From: Bacteroidaceae bacterium
Lineage (GTDB): Bacteria > Bacteroidota > Bacteroidia > Bacteroidales > Bacteroidaceae
Assembly: GCA_017442855.1 (NCBI GenBank)
Contig: JAFSPM010000024.1
Span: 124,001-188,000, forward strand
Length of the DNA stretch: 64,000 bases
Direction of reading: 5' to 3'
Notes under the pieces: generated by a model
What the model saw: only the letters and a program-made list of their open reading frames with translations
What the model was told of the DNA's origin: nothing
Databases searched by the model: none
Program-made: the position numbers and the translations under genes
Part shown: one piece after another, positions 8,673 to 17,369 of the stretch
Position numbering within the stretch: position 1 is the first letter of the stretch
Layout of the letters: each line of letters opens with the position of its first letter

Positions 8673-10343
8673 CTAAGGATTCACAGAAAGAATCTCGTGA
8701 TACTTGGCCTTGTCAGAAAGAATCTCCTTTGCCCGTTTCAGATCTGGGTCATCTTTCAGCTGTTCGATGATGCTGCCTTTCTGATAGTAGTATCGCTTTA
8801 CGATTTCCTCAGAGATCAGCGGTTTGATATCGCTGGCAAAGAAATCGAGGTCGTGGTCAAGGTTATGTTGTAATTTCTTCTCCAAGGCCTCAAACTCAGC
8901 TGTGGCATCTTGCTCGTAGCCTTCAAATTCAGCCATTGCTTTCAGATCTTTCAGCAGCTTCTCACTTTGCTGGTCGTACTTGAAGTCGGTAGACTTCACC
9001 TTCTCCTTGAACTCCTCATAATCCTGGTCGGTCAGTACGAAATCTTGAGCAGCTGCAATTTTCTTATGCTTGATGCAATAGTCGGTGGCATAGTCAAAGA
9101 TCAGGTTGTCGCGCGACAGATAATAGATAATATTAGGTGTCTGTTTCTTCTCCACTACGATATCTGGCGTTACGCCACCACCATCACGCACTTCACGACC
9201 AGCTGCGGTGTGGAATACGGTAGTCAGACTGTCGGGGATGCGTCCTACGCTTCCATCAACATTTCGATGAGAGTAGTCGATGGCTTGCACGCATCGTCCG
9301 CTTGGGATATAATACTTGGAGGTAGTCAGTTTAATGGTTCCTCCGTAGGGCAAGGGACGAGTGGTTTGTACCAATCCTTTTCCGTATGTGCGTGTTCCGA
9401 TAATCACTGCACGGTCAAGGTCTTGCAGAGAACCTGCTAAGATTTCAGAAGATGAAGCCGTACCGCTATTTACCAGAACAGCAATAGGTATGTCAAGGTC
9501 GAGAGGTTCTCTCAGCGTTTTATATGTCTCGCTGGCTTGACGCGTTTTGCCCCTGGTGGTTACCAGTGTTTGTCCTTTGGGTACAAAGAAATTGGCTATT
9601 TCGATGGCTTCGTCAAGCAAGCCACCGCCATTGCTGCGTAGGTCGATTATTAAAGAGCTGATGCCTTGTGCTTTCAATTCTTGGAAAACACGTTTGAACT
9701 CCTTTGACGGGTTGCCGGAAAATGTGCTTAGATTAATATATCCAATGCCATCTTCTATTTTTGCATAATAAGGAATCAACGGAAGCTCTATGTATTTCCT
9801 GACGATGTTGAAAGTCAGCAGATTCTTCTCTCCCGGGCGTTGCACCTTTAATGTGAACGAGGTGCCGGCATCTCCACGTAACATTTCGCTTACTTGTTGG
9901 TTGTCCTTGCCCAACAGGTCTTCTCCGTCAAGTTCCATGAGAATATCACCTACTTTCAACCCCACCTCGGCAGCAGGCATCCCTTCGTATGGCTCTGAAA
10001 TGACGGAGCGTTTCAGTTGCTCATTCCATGTGATGATAGAACCGATGCCGCCATATTTATTACGGAGCATTTGTTCCAACTCATCCCGGTCGTCTTCTGG
10101 GAAATATACGGTATAGGGATCGAGGGAATATAGCATGTTATCTATACCCTCACGGATGGTTTTGTCGGCATTCAGGGAGTCAACATAGAACATGTCAAGC
10201 TCTTTGACGATGGAGTTGAATATGTCCAGGTTCTTGGCAATCTGGAAATCATGGTTCTCACCTTTTTCAAATCCCCAGAAAGCAACAGCACTTACTGTCA
10301 GCGCCAGTAGGGCGGCTGCATGCCAACTTCTCATTTTCTTCAT
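8673..10343 (-). CDS. C-terminal processing peptidase (S41 family, PDZ domain)
   Basis: Tail-specific serine protease of the CtpA/Prc type (556 aa), exported to the periplasm by an N-terminal signal or anchor segment (residues about 8-24). A PDZ domain at about 90-170 binds the C-termini of substrates. The S41 core follows, with DLRSNGGGLLDEA and the Ser-Lys dyad: S297 in TASSSE and K322 in YGKG, exactly 25 residues apart as in the family. The C-terminal 150 residues are a helical extension common in Bacteroidetes homologues. Its ATG overlaps the stop of the upstream PfkB gene by 4 bp (ATGA), so the two are translationally coupled. Confidence 0.93.
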   Translation of the reverse strand: MKKMRSWHAAALLALTVSAVAFWGFEKGENHDFQIAKNLDIFNSIVKELDMFYVDSLNADKTIREGIDNMLYSLDPYTVYFPEDDRDELEQMLRNKYGGIGSIITWNEQLKRSVISEPYEGMPAAEVGLKVGDILMELDGEDLLGKDNQQVSEMLRGDAGTSFTLKVQRPGEKNLLTFNIVRKYIELPLIPYYAKIEDGIGYINLSTFSGNPSKEFKRVFQELKAQGISSLIIDLRSNGGGLLDEAIEIANFFVPKGQTLVTTRGKTRQASETYKTLREPLDLDIPIAVLVNSGTASSSEILAGSLQDLDRAVIIGTRTYGKGLVQTTRPLPYGGTIKLTTSKYYIPSGRCVQAIDYSHRNVDGSVGRIPDSLTTVFHTAAGREVRDGGGVTPDIVVEKKQTPNIIYYLSRDNLIFDYATDYCIKHKKIAAAQDFVLTDQDYEEFKEKVKSTDFKYDQQSEKLLKDLKAMAEFEGYEQDATAEFEALEKKLQHNLDHDLDFFASDIKPLISEEIVKRYYYQKGSIIEQLKDDPDLKRAKEILSDKAKYHEILSVNP

Positions 10344-11317
10344 ACTTTTGCAATTTTATGTTTGATCTCAATCCATTTCTCTTGTGGAAGCTCTGTTCCT
10401 ATCACTTGCACTACCTCAGCAGCTATGATAGACCCTATCTCAGCACACTGACTGAGGCTGTGGCCATTGATAAGACCGTAAAGGAAACCAGCTGCATAAT
10501 AGTCGCCTGCTCCTGTACTGTCAAGGCAGTTGACCGTCTGTGCCGGTACCTCCGAAAACTGTTCTTTTGTGGCAATAAGCGATCCTTTTTCACCTATCTT
10601 TACTATGACTATTTTGCAATAGTCTGTCAATTTTTTCGCCGCTTCATAAGGTTCGAGGCCAGTAAATGCTTTAGCTTCTTTTTCGTTGGCGAAAATAATA
10701 TCGATGTATTTGTCCACCAAATTAGTGTAAAAGTCATGGTCTTCCTGTATGATGTTATAGCTGGCCATATCCATAACCACCTTCATGCCTGCCTCTTTCG
10801 CCATTTTGGCTCCTCTTTCTATCAACTCGTGGTTTTGTACCAGATAACCTTCAAGGAAAAGGTATTGATATCCATTGAACATTTCCGGCTGTAGGTCCTC
10901 TGCTTTCAGGTCGATTGAAGCGCCCATGTGGCCGGCAAAGGTGCGTTCTCCTCCTTGTGAGATAAATGATGTACATACACCTGAGCTTAGGGTTGGCGAC
11001 AGCACCATTATGTTTTCAACGCCTACATCTGTGAGGCTTTTAGCATATTCCTGACCCACTTTGTCGTGCCCCACTTTGCCAATAAAGCCAACAGGAACGC
11101 CAAGGTGTCCCATTGCCCTGCATGAGTTGGCTATAGAACCTCCAGGAGTAATGGTGACATGATGTTGACCAATCATCTGCTGTATTTTCCCATACAGTTC
11201 ATCGCTGATATGTACCATTCCACCCTTGGGCAGATGCAACGCTGTTAGTATGTCGTCATTTTTTAGGATAACGGAAACATCTGTCAATGCATTACCAAGT
11301 CCTAAAATTTTATTCAT
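10340..11317 (-). CDS. PfkB-family carbohydrate/nucleoside kinase (adenosine kinase-like)
   Basis: Ribokinase-fold sugar or nucleoside kinase, cytoplasmic. The N-terminal segment GLGNALTDVSV, the GGSIANSCRAMGHLG substrate/lid motif and the C-terminal NCLDSTGAGDYYAAGFLYG signature (Asp of GAGD is the catalytic base) define the family. The closest pattern I know is the Bacteroidetes 'adenosine kinase' group, but the substrate cannot be proved from sequence. The start is set to ATG 11317 because a promoter -7 box at 11341-11334 lies inside the longer frame (TTG/ATG 11347). The gene overlaps the protease gene by 4 bp. About 326 aa, normal length. Confidence 0.88.
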   Translation of the reverse strand: MNKILGLGNALTDVSVILKNDDILTALHLPKGGMVHISDELYGKIQQMIGQHHVTITPGGSIANSCRAMGHLGVPVGFIGKVGHDKVGQEYAKSLTDVGVENIMVLSPTLSSGVCTSFISQGGERTFAGHMGASIDLKAEDLQPEMFNGYQYLFLEGYLVQNHELIERGAKMAKEAGMKVVMDMASYNIIQEDHDFYTNLVDKYIDIIFANEKEAKAFTGLEPYEAAKKLTDYCKIVIVKIGEKGSLIATKEQFSEVPAQTVNCLDSTGAGDYYAAGFLYGLINGHSLSQCAEIGSIIAAEVVQVIGTELPQEKWIEIKHKIAKV

Positions 11318-11333
11318 AAGATGATTTTTTTTG

Positions 11334-11341
11334 CAAAGATA
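11334..11341 (-). promoter_or_regulatory. Promoter -7 box for the PfkB kinase/protease operon
   Basis: TATCTTTG read on the minus strand, 17 bp before ATG 11317. No good -33 TTTG is visible at the right distance. Confidence 0.65.
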
Positions 11342-11364
11342 TTGCATATTTCAAAATATCCTAT

Positions 11365-11372
11365 TAATTTTG
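11365..11372 (+). promoter_or_regulatory. Promoter -7 box for the tRNA-Asn pair
   Basis: TAATTTTG, 28 bp before the first tRNA-Asn. The -33 position holds TTGC near 11342, a weak match. Confidence 0.5.
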
Positions 11373-11400
11373 CACCGCATTTAAGAAAATAAAACAAAAT

Positions 11401-11474
11401 TCTTCCTTAGCTCAGTCGGTTAGAGCATCTGACTGTTAATCAGAGGGTCCTTGGTTCAAGTCCAAGAGGAAGAG
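11401..11474 (+). tRNA. tRNA-Asn (GTT), copy 1
   Basis: 74 nt with a full cloverleaf: acceptor TCTTCCT/AGGAAGA, D-arm GCTC/GAGC, anticodon arm TCTGA-CTGTTAA-TCAGA with anticodon GTT, T-arm CTTGG/CCAAG with TTCAAGT loop, discriminator G. CCA is not encoded. Confidence 0.97.
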
Positions 11475-11498
11475 CTAAAAGCAAGGTTTTATTTTCAT

Positions 11499-11572
11499 TC
11501 TTCCTTAGCTCAGTCGGTTAGAGCATCTGACTGTTAATCAGAGGGTCCTTGGTTCAAGTCCAAGAGGAAGAG
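11499..11572 (+). tRNA. tRNA-Asn (GTT), copy 2
   Basis: Identical over all 74 nt to the copy at 11401, separated from it by 24 bp. Both are probably processed from one transcript that ends at the hairpin just downstream. Confidence 0.97.
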
Positions 11573-11573
11573 C

Positions 11574-11616
11574 AAGAGAGGGGAAGCAATTTTGTTTCCC
11601 CTCTCTTCTTTTTTAA
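11574..11616 (+). terminator. Strong intrinsic terminator of the tRNA-Asn operon
   Basis: Perfect 12-bp stem AAGAGAGGGGAA/TTCCCCTCTCTT (11574-11585, 11596-11607) followed by CTTTTTTAA. Confidence 0.92.
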
Positions 11617-11638
11617 TCAAGGCATGAAATACCGATTA

Positions 11639-11941
11639 TCATTTAATGATAAACAGTTTGTTGAAGCCAGTCATTTCAAAAACCTTCTTGATTTCGTCGT
11701 TGATGTTCTTAACGACTACTGTGCCTTTTCTAGCTTTTACACTCTTCAAGATGCTGATGAAAATACGCAGACCCGAACTGCTGATATATTCCAATTCTTC
11801 GCAGTCAAGTTCTACGTCGGTGCAATCAGAATCTATTACACACTGAACATCCTTAGCTGTCTGTACTGCTGCCAAGGTGTCAAGTCTTCCACTAAAAAAT
11901 GCAATCATCTTGCCTTCTTCTTCTTTAATCGTTGTGTTCAT
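11639..11941 (-). CDS. STAS-domain protein, anti-sigma factor antagonist-like
   Basis: A 100-residue stand-alone STAS domain of the SpoIIAA/RsbV class, cytoplasmic. The conserved segment YISSSGLRIF contains the Ser that is normally phosphorylated by a cognate GHKL anti-sigma kinase and released by a PP2C phosphatase. ATG 11941 is preferred to the upstream TTG 11947. The gene is last in a row of three: GHKL kinase (13772-14203), SLC13 transporter, STAS. The kinase is the natural partner. No sigma factor or PP2C gene lies next to them. The role is inferred from family knowledge; the pairing with the transporter is an inference from position only. Confidence 0.85.
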   Translation of the reverse strand: MNTTIKEEEGKMIAFFSGRLDTLAAVQTAKDVQCVIDSDCTDVELDCEELEYISSSGLRIFISILKSVKARKGTVVVKNINDEIKKVFEMTGFNKLFIIK

Positions 11942-11977
11942 TGTCAATCTATTTTTAAGTTATTTATTTTAAATATA

Positions 11978-13771
11978 TTATAATGGGAATACTATAATTA
12001 CAGTCGCTATGTTTACAGCCAATAGCACCAAGTGCATCAAAATTCCTAAATGGAGGAAATCGGTGAACTTAAATCCGCCAGGACCATAAATGTGCATGTG
12101 CGTTACTGAGCCGACGGGTGTTGCATAACTGATAGTTACCGATGTCATTAGCGCGATGGTAAATGGCAATGGGTCACACCCTAACGTAATAGCCTGGTGG
12201 TAAATAATGGGGAAGAACACCGCAGCAGCTGACACATTGCTAAATATCTCACTTACGAAGGATGCCAGGAAACACATTACTATCATGATGATATATGGAT
12301 TTCCCCCACACATCTCCAAGATGGGGTCTGAAATCATTGAAACCAGACCTGTCTTGGAAATGGCAGTTGAAAACACCATCATGGCACCTAGTGTTAGCAG
12401 GAAATTCCAATCGATGTATTTGGTAACGCTATCCATGCGGCAACATCCAAAAGCGAGCATGGCACCAGCTGCTATCATGACAGAAGTAATCAAATGAACT
12501 ACTTGAGAAGATGAAAATACGAACATCAGTACCAGTATGCAAGCTGAGACGATAGTCCGATATCCCAGATGAGGAACAAATTGCGAGTCAAAAAATGTCA
12601 GTGATCGTTTGTAGGTGTCTTCAAGGAGGTTGTCTCTTTTGGATGGACATTCTAATAACAACGAATCACCTGCTTGTAGTATTACCTGTCTGGGTTGCTC
12701 GTTTACTCGTTTACCTTGTCTGGCCACAGCTACCAAAACCATATCACTTCGTCTCTCAAAGTCGTTTTCGCACATGCGTGTGTCAATCAAGTCACTGCCA
12801 AAGTTTACATAGGCAGTACGCATCTTACGGTTGCTGTCTATCTCGTTGATGCTATATACATGATGGTCGGCTGCTACCAGTCCGTGACTGTTTTTTAACT
12901 CCAACAGCTCATTGATCTGTCCTGAATATATCAGACGGTCACCACCAAAAATATATTCGTCAGCTGGTACAGGAGAAATTACCTCTTTGTCGAAGCGCAC
13001 AATCTCTATCAACGAACCGCCATGAACGTTTCTTAATCCTGCCTCGTCGATGGTTTGCATCACTGCTTCGTTATCGGTAGGGACCAACAGTTCTACTGTA
13101 TAGTCGCTTGTTTCTTCGAACGATAATTCTGGGGACTCTCTGGGTGGAATCTTGTCGCGCAAGATTACCATCAGGATAATGCCTACTATAGTACAAGTCA
13201 ATCCGGGAACCAATGGCGCGAAAAGATTGAGCGCCTTGCCAGTTTGTTCTACATAAAGGCCTGCCACCACCAAGTTTGATGTATGTCCCAGTAATGTGCA
13301 CATACCACCAAAAGTCGCGGCATAGCTTAAAGGCATGAGCAATTTAGATGGAGCAATGGCTAACTTGCGTGCCCAAATCTTTACCATGTCAGTAAATAGA
13401 TGGGTAACTTCCAGACAGCCTAACATAGCGCCTAATATTGCAGCAGGGGCAGTTAGACTGACAATGGCTTTCTTGAAAGACGAGGGCTCGCCAAGCATAT
13501 GCTTGCTCAACCAGTAAAGCACTCCGGTATTCATTAAGCCTGCCAATATAATATAGAAAGCACCTGTCACTAAAATTGCTTCAGAGCCAAAAGACTCCAA
13601 CACATCTTGTTCGGCAATCACCCCTGTAGCAAGTAGGAAAGTAACAGCTCCAAGGAAAGCCACTTCAGCCGGCACGCGAGTGCGTGTCAGCAAATAGAAT
13701 AGTCCGATCACCATGATGATGACCATCCATATTTGAAATGACAATCCAAAGAAAGTAGTTACTTCGCCCAT
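11978..13771 (-). CDS. SLC13/DASS-family anion transporter with two TrkA-C domains
   Basis: Inner-membrane carrier of 597 aa. The N-terminal half (about residues 10-210) and C-terminal half (about 400-597) each hold several hydrophobic spans. The central soluble part (about 220-395) contains two RCK/TrkA-C-like regulatory domains (ESLIEIVR-type and GDSLLLECPS-type strands). This layout is typical of Bacteroidetes SLC13 permeases for dicarboxylates, sulfate or related anions; the substrate is not readable. It starts directly after the stop of the GHKL kinase gene (TAA-ATG, no gap), and the STAS gene follows 36 bp downstream, so it sits inside a partner-switching operon. Confidence 0.88.
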   Translation of the reverse strand: MGEVTTFFGLSFQIWMVIIMVIGLFYLLTRTRVPAEVAFLGAVTFLLATGVIAEQDVLESFGSEAILVTGAFYIILAGLMNTGVLYWLSKHMLGEPSSFKKAIVSLTAPAAILGAMLGCLEVTHLFTDMVKIWARKLAIAPSKLLMPLSYAATFGGMCTLLGHTSNLVVAGLYVEQTGKALNLFAPLVPGLTCTIVGIILMVILRDKIPPRESPELSFEETSDYTVELLVPTDNEAVMQTIDEAGLRNVHGGSLIEIVRFDKEVISPVPADEYIFGGDRLIYSGQINELLELKNSHGLVAADHHVYSINEIDSNRKMRTAYVNFGSDLIDTRMCENDFERRSDMVLVAVARQGKRVNEQPRQVILQAGDSLLLECPSKRDNLLEDTYKRSLTFFDSQFVPHLGYRTIVSACILVLMFVFSSSQVVHLITSVMIAAGAMLAFGCCRMDSVTKYIDWNFLLTLGAMMVFSTAISKTGLVSMISDPILEMCGGNPYIIMIVMCFLASFVSEIFSNVSAAAVFFPIIYHQAITLGCDPLPFTIALMTSVTISYATPVGSVTHMHIYGPGGFKFTDFLHLGILMHLVLLAVNIATVIIVFPL

Positions 13772-14203
13772 TTACAGTAGATCCTCGATTTCTGAATTCT
13801 TGTTTTTTTGCAACGTCAGAATATTCTTGCCATCTATGCGTTCGTATTTTACGCTATCCATAATTTTGCGTACCAAGTGAATACCTAAACCTCCAATGGG
13901 TCGGTCTTCTACCTCCTGGTTAACATCTACATCGGCTTTAGCAGTAGGGTCAAAAGCCGTGCCTGAATCGCTGATGACAAATATTACGTCATCTCCTTCA
14001 ACGCTGGCAGAAATATCTACTTTCCCTTGTGTCCCTTCAGGGTAGGCATACTCCATTACATTGACAACAGCCTCTTCCATGGCGAGATTTAAGCTCATCG
14101 TCAATGAAAAATCCAAACCGGCTTCTTCGGAAAAGCTATCTATAAAAGCCGAAAGCTGAGGTATGTCAGCGATATCGTTATTAAGTTCAATCGTTCGTTG
14201 CAT
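13772..14203 (-). CDS. GHKL ATP-binding protein, RsbW/SpoIIAB-like anti-sigma kinase
   Basis: A 143-residue single GHKL ATPase domain. Visible motifs are the N-box (LAMEEAVVNVMEYAYP), the G1 box (DSGTAFDP) and the G2 box (GGLGIHLV). These small serine kinases bind a sigma factor or another output protein and phosphorylate a STAS antagonist, and such an antagonist is encoded two genes downstream. A promoter with TTTG and TTATTTTG lies 26 bp upstream. No zinc or membrane segment is present. Which output it controls is unknown; no sigma factor gene is adjacent, the ECF sigma at 28270 being far away. Confidence 0.87.
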   Translation of the reverse strand: MQRTIELNNDIADIPQLSAFIDSFSEEAGLDFSLTMSLNLAMEEAVVNVMEYAYPEGTQGKVDISASVEGDDVIFVISDSGTAFDPTAKADVDVNQEVEDRPIGGLGIHLVRKIMDSVKYERIDGKNILTLQKNKNSEIEDLL

Positions 14204-14228
14204 AACGTTTTGTTTTTACTAAAAGCTA

Positions 14229-14260
14229 CAAAATAATAAAGAAAAATTGATAACTCCAAA
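14229..14260 (-). promoter_or_regulatory. Probable promoter of the GHKL-SLC13-STAS operon
   Basis: On the minus strand TTTG (14260-14257), 20-bp spacer, TTATTTTG (14236-14229), one mismatch to TAnnTTTG. Confidence 0.55.
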
Positions 14261-14300
14261 AATCGGACTTCCTTTTTATTATTAAATAGGTGTAAAGTGT

Positions 14301-15002
14301 TTATTGACTGCTTAAAGCCAGTGTCAGTAAACTGAATCTGATCCCATCCACCTCCCGAAGGGCGTCTGCACATGCTGTCAGGGTAGCAGATGTTGTCATT
14401 ACGTCATCTACCAGCAATACGTGTTTGCCTGTCAGGGCATCTTTTTCTTTTGCCACAAATACTCCCTTTGTGTTCTCGAACCTTTCTCGGGCCGATTTTT
14501 TAGTTTGCGTCATCGTAGGTTTTGTTCGCTCCACTGCATCGTTTACTACGTTTAAGCCCGTTGTCGTAGCAATGCCATATGCAATCCATTCACTTTGGTT
14601 GTAGCCACGTGACTTTTCTTTGTCCTTATGAAGAGGAACTGGTACGATACAGTTGATGCCTTCAAAAAAGCCGGAAGGTTGAATTTCAGAAGCCATTAAT
14701 TGACCCAAAGCGAAAGCCAACCTTTTCCGACCATGATATTTGAACAGATGAATCATGTGAGCATACGGTGAACCATGTGTATAGAAGAACCAGGTAGTGG
14801 CTTTTTCCACAGGAAACTTTCCCCAAAACTCTTTGACCATAGGATTATCGTCCCATACATGATACATGGTACGTGGCAGTTTTTTGAGGCATGATTCACA
14901 GATGGCTTGTTCGTTGTCGTATAGTCTTTTTCCGCAAACAGGACAATAGTGAGGGAGTATCAATCCAATCAGAGGGTTCCACCATTTTTCGATAAATTTC
15001 AT
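14301..15002 (-). CDS. ComF family protein (phosphoribosyltransferase fold)
   Basis: ComF-like protein of about 233 aa with an N-terminal zinc-finger-like pair (CPVCG and CESC), a central PVPLHKDKEKSRGYNQSE segment and a C-terminal PRTase motif VLLVDDVMTTSATLTAC. Relatives are needed for DNA uptake in some bacteria; in Bacteroidetes the role is mostly unproved. The start is placed at ATG 15002 (or 15011) because a -7-like TATCTTCG at 15038-15031 lies within the longer frame that begins at 15044. It is transcribed towards the partner-switching operon, 97 bp away, which has its own promoter. Confidence 0.87.
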   Translation of the reverse strand: MKFIEKWWNPLIGLILPHYCPVCGKRLYDNEQAICESCLKKLPRTMYHVWDDNPMVKEFWGKFPVEKATTWFFYTHGSPYAHMIHLFKYHGRKRLAFALGQLMASEIQPSGFFEGINCIVPVPLHKDKEKSRGYNQSEWIAYGIATTTGLNVVNDAVERTKPTMTQTKKSARERFENTKGVFVAKEKDALTGKHVLLVDDVMTTSATLTACADALREVDGIRFSLLTLALSSQ

Positions 15003-15125
15003 ACGAAGCATCGTTAAAGAATTTCGGCTGCGAAGATACAACATTGTTTTTAAATGACATACACATTCCCATAAAATTTTTCGAAAAAAAAGTCATATTG
15101 GATGCACAATGTTGGAGAAAAGTAG

Positions 15126-15133
15126 TATCTTTG
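15126..15133 (+). promoter_or_regulatory. Promoter -7 box for nrdDG
   Basis: TATCTTTG, about 115 bp before the nrdD start. The -33 site is weak (ATTG at 15097-15100). It leaves a long leader that holds two hairpins. Confidence 0.65.
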
Positions 15134-15145
15134 TAACCATGTTCG

Positions 15146-15211
15146 GTTTACCAAAACGGGAAACTTTTTAAAGAAATTTTTGAGAAAAGTTGTCCAAAAC
15201 GGACAACTTTT
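15146..15211 (+). promoter_or_regulatory. Twin hairpins with identical CCAAAACGG tops in the nrdD leader
   Basis: Hairpin 1 (15146-15164): GTTTACC-AAAAC-GGGAAAC, with one mismatch. Hairpin 2 (15185-15211): AAAAGTTGTCC-AAAAC-GGACAACTTTT, a perfect 11-bp stem. Both close on CC-AAAAC-GG, placed 43 bp apart. They lie between the -7 box and the nrdD start, so they would be in the mRNA. They could be an RNA control element or a pair of binding sites for a DNA-binding regulator. No known riboswitch class is recognised. Confidence 0.6.
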
Positions 15212-15248
15212 GATGATAGCATACCGTGAAAAATAAGAAATTACAGAT

Positions 15249-17369
15249 ATGATGGAGATTAAGAATTTTACGATTACCAAGCGAGACGGCTCGAAAGACC
15301 GCTTCTCATTAGACAAGATTATGAATGCCATTGTTAAGGCGTTCGAGAGTGTGGAACAACCTGCAGATCTGGGTACTATCTCAAAGATACTGAGTCACTT
15401 GGATATGCATGATGACATCAAGGTGGAAGACATCCAAAACCAAGTGGAAGAGGCTTTGATGCGTGAAGGCTTCTATAAAGTTGCCAAGTCATTCATGTTG
15501 TATCGTCAGCAACACTCGGAAGACAGAGAGACAATGGCAAAGCTTCAGTTCTTGTCAGATTATTGTGATTCAGTGAATGCTGCATCTGGATCAAAGTATG
15601 ACGCAAATGCAAACGTAGAACATAAAAATATAGCCACTTTGATAGGCGAATTACCTAAGTCAAACTTCATCCGTCTGAACCGCCGTATGCTTACCGACCG
15701 AATCAAGAAAATGTATGGCAAGCAGTTGGCTGATGAGTATATCGACAAACTAACACACCACTTTATATATAAGAACGACGAGACAAGTCTGGCTAACTAT
15801 TGTGCTTCTATTACGATGTATCCCTGGCTGATTGGCGGCACAATCTCTATCGGTGGCAACAGCACAGCTCCAACCAACCTCAAAAGTTTCTGTGGCAGCT
15901 TCGTCAACATGGTGTTCATGGTATCCAGTATGTTGAGTGGTGCCTGTGCTACTCCTGAATTTCTGATGTACATGAATTATTTCATTGGCAGGGAGTATGG
16001 CGCAGATTACTATAAGCGTCCGAATGATCAGGCAGACCTCAGCTTGAAAAAACGCACCATTGACAAGGTTATCACCGACTGCTTCGAGCAGATTGTATAT
16101 ACACTGAACCAGCCAACAGGTGCACGTAATTATCAGGCAGTATTCTGGAACATTGCTTACTACGATAAGTATTACTTCGACAGTATCTTCGGCGAATTCT
16201 ATTTCCCTGATGGCTCAAGACCAGATTGGGAAGGTCTCTCTTGGCTACAGAAACGCTTTATGAAGTGGTTCAACAAAGAACGCACCAAGACTTTGCTTAC
16301 TTTCCCTGTGGAAACTATGGCTTTGCTTACTAATAAAGATGGCGAGTGCCTTGATCCGGAATGGGGCGATTTCACTGCAGAGATGTATGCTGAGGGCCAT
16401 TCATTCTTTACCTATATGAGTGACAATGCCGATTCTTTGAGCTCTTGCTGCCGACTGCGTAATGAGATTACCGACAACGGTTTCAGCTACACATTGGGCG
16501 CTGGAGGTGTTTCTACAGGCTCTAAGAGTGTGCTGACCATCAACCTCAACCGTTGCGTTCAGTATGCCGTGAATCATCGTCTGGATTATCTGGAATACCT
16601 CGGTACCATTATCGATCTTTGCCACAAGGTACAGTTGGCTTACAATGAAAACCTCAAGGAACTGCAGGCACATGGCATGTTGCCATTGTTTGATGCTGGC
16701 TATATTAATATCTCACGTCAGTATCTTACTATCGGTATTAATGGCTTGGTAGAGGCAGCTGAGTTCATGGGGCTGAAGATTACGCCTAACGACGATTACT
16801 TGCACTTTGTGCAGGGCATCCTGGGCTTGATTGAGAAATATAACAAGCAATACCGTACGAAAGAGGTAATGTTCAATTGCGAGATGATTCCTGCTGAGAA
16901 TGTGGGTGTGAAGCATGCTAAGTGGGACCGTGAGGATGGCTATTTTGTGCCACGCGACTGCTATAACTCCTATTTTTATGTTGTGGAAGACGACTCATTG
17001 ACCATCTTGGATAAGTTCAAGTTGCATGGTGCACCTTACATCGAACACCTCACCGGTGGTTCTGCACTGCACATGAACTTAGAGGAACACCTCAGCAAGA
17101 GCCAGTACAAGCAATTACTGAAGGTAGCAGCCAAGGAAGGTTGCAACTACTTTACCTTCAACATCCCTAATACCATCTGCAACGATTGCGGTACGATCGA
17201 TAAGCGCTACCTGCATGAGTGCCCGCATTGCCACTCAAAGAATGTTGACTATATGACTCGTATCATCGGATATCTGAAGAGGGTGAGCAACTTCTCACAG
17301 CAGCGTCAGGAAGAGGCCGCTCGCAGGTATTATGCATCGGCAAATAAAAAAGAGGAGTTGGCATGCTAA
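15249..17369 (+). CDS. nrdD: Anaerobic (class III) ribonucleoside-triphosphate reductase
   Basis: Glycyl-radical enzyme making deoxyribonucleotides from NTPs without oxygen (706 aa). The N-terminal ATP-cone (about residues 5-95, ITKRDGSKDRF start) gives allosteric control. The catalytic barrel contains the LSSCCRLRNE cysteine segment. Near the C-terminus are two CxxC pairs (CNDCG and CPHCH) for the structural zinc, followed by TRIIGYLKRVSNF, in which the Gly is the radical site. It starts with ATG-ATG at 15249 after a long structured leader. The activase gene nrdG overlaps its last 7 bp. This fits a strict or facultative anaerobe. Confidence 0.96.
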   Translation: MMEIKNFTITKRDGSKDRFSLDKIMNAIVKAFESVEQPADLGTISKILSHLDMHDDIKVEDIQNQVEEALMREGFYKVAKSFMLYRQQHSEDRETMAKLQFLSDYCDSVNAASGSKYDANANVEHKNIATLIGELPKSNFIRLNRRMLTDRIKKMYGKQLADEYIDKLTHHFIYKNDETSLANYCASITMYPWLIGGTISIGGNSTAPTNLKSFCGSFVNMVFMVSSMLSGACATPEFLMYMNYFIGREYGADYYKRPNDQADLSLKKRTIDKVITDCFEQIVYTLNQPTGARNYQAVFWNIAYYDKYYFDSIFGEFYFPDGSRPDWEGLSWLQKRFMKWFNKERTKTLLTFPVETMALLTNKDGECLDPEWGDFTAEMYAEGHSFFTYMSDNADSLSSCCRLRNEITDNGFSYTLGAGGVSTGSKSVLTINLNRCVQYAVNHRLDYLEYLGTIIDLCHKVQLAYNENLKELQAHGMLPLFDAGYINISRQYLTIGINGLVEAAEFMGLKITPNDDYLHFVQGILGLIEKYNKQYRTKEVMFNCEMIPAENVGVKHAKWDREDGYFVPRDCYNSYFYVVEDDSLTILDKFKLHGAPYIEHLTGGSALHMNLEEHLSKSQYKQLLKVAAKEGCNYFTFNIPNTICNDCGTIDKRYLHECPHCHSKNVDYMTRIIGYLKRVSNFSQQRQEEAARRYYASANKKEELAC

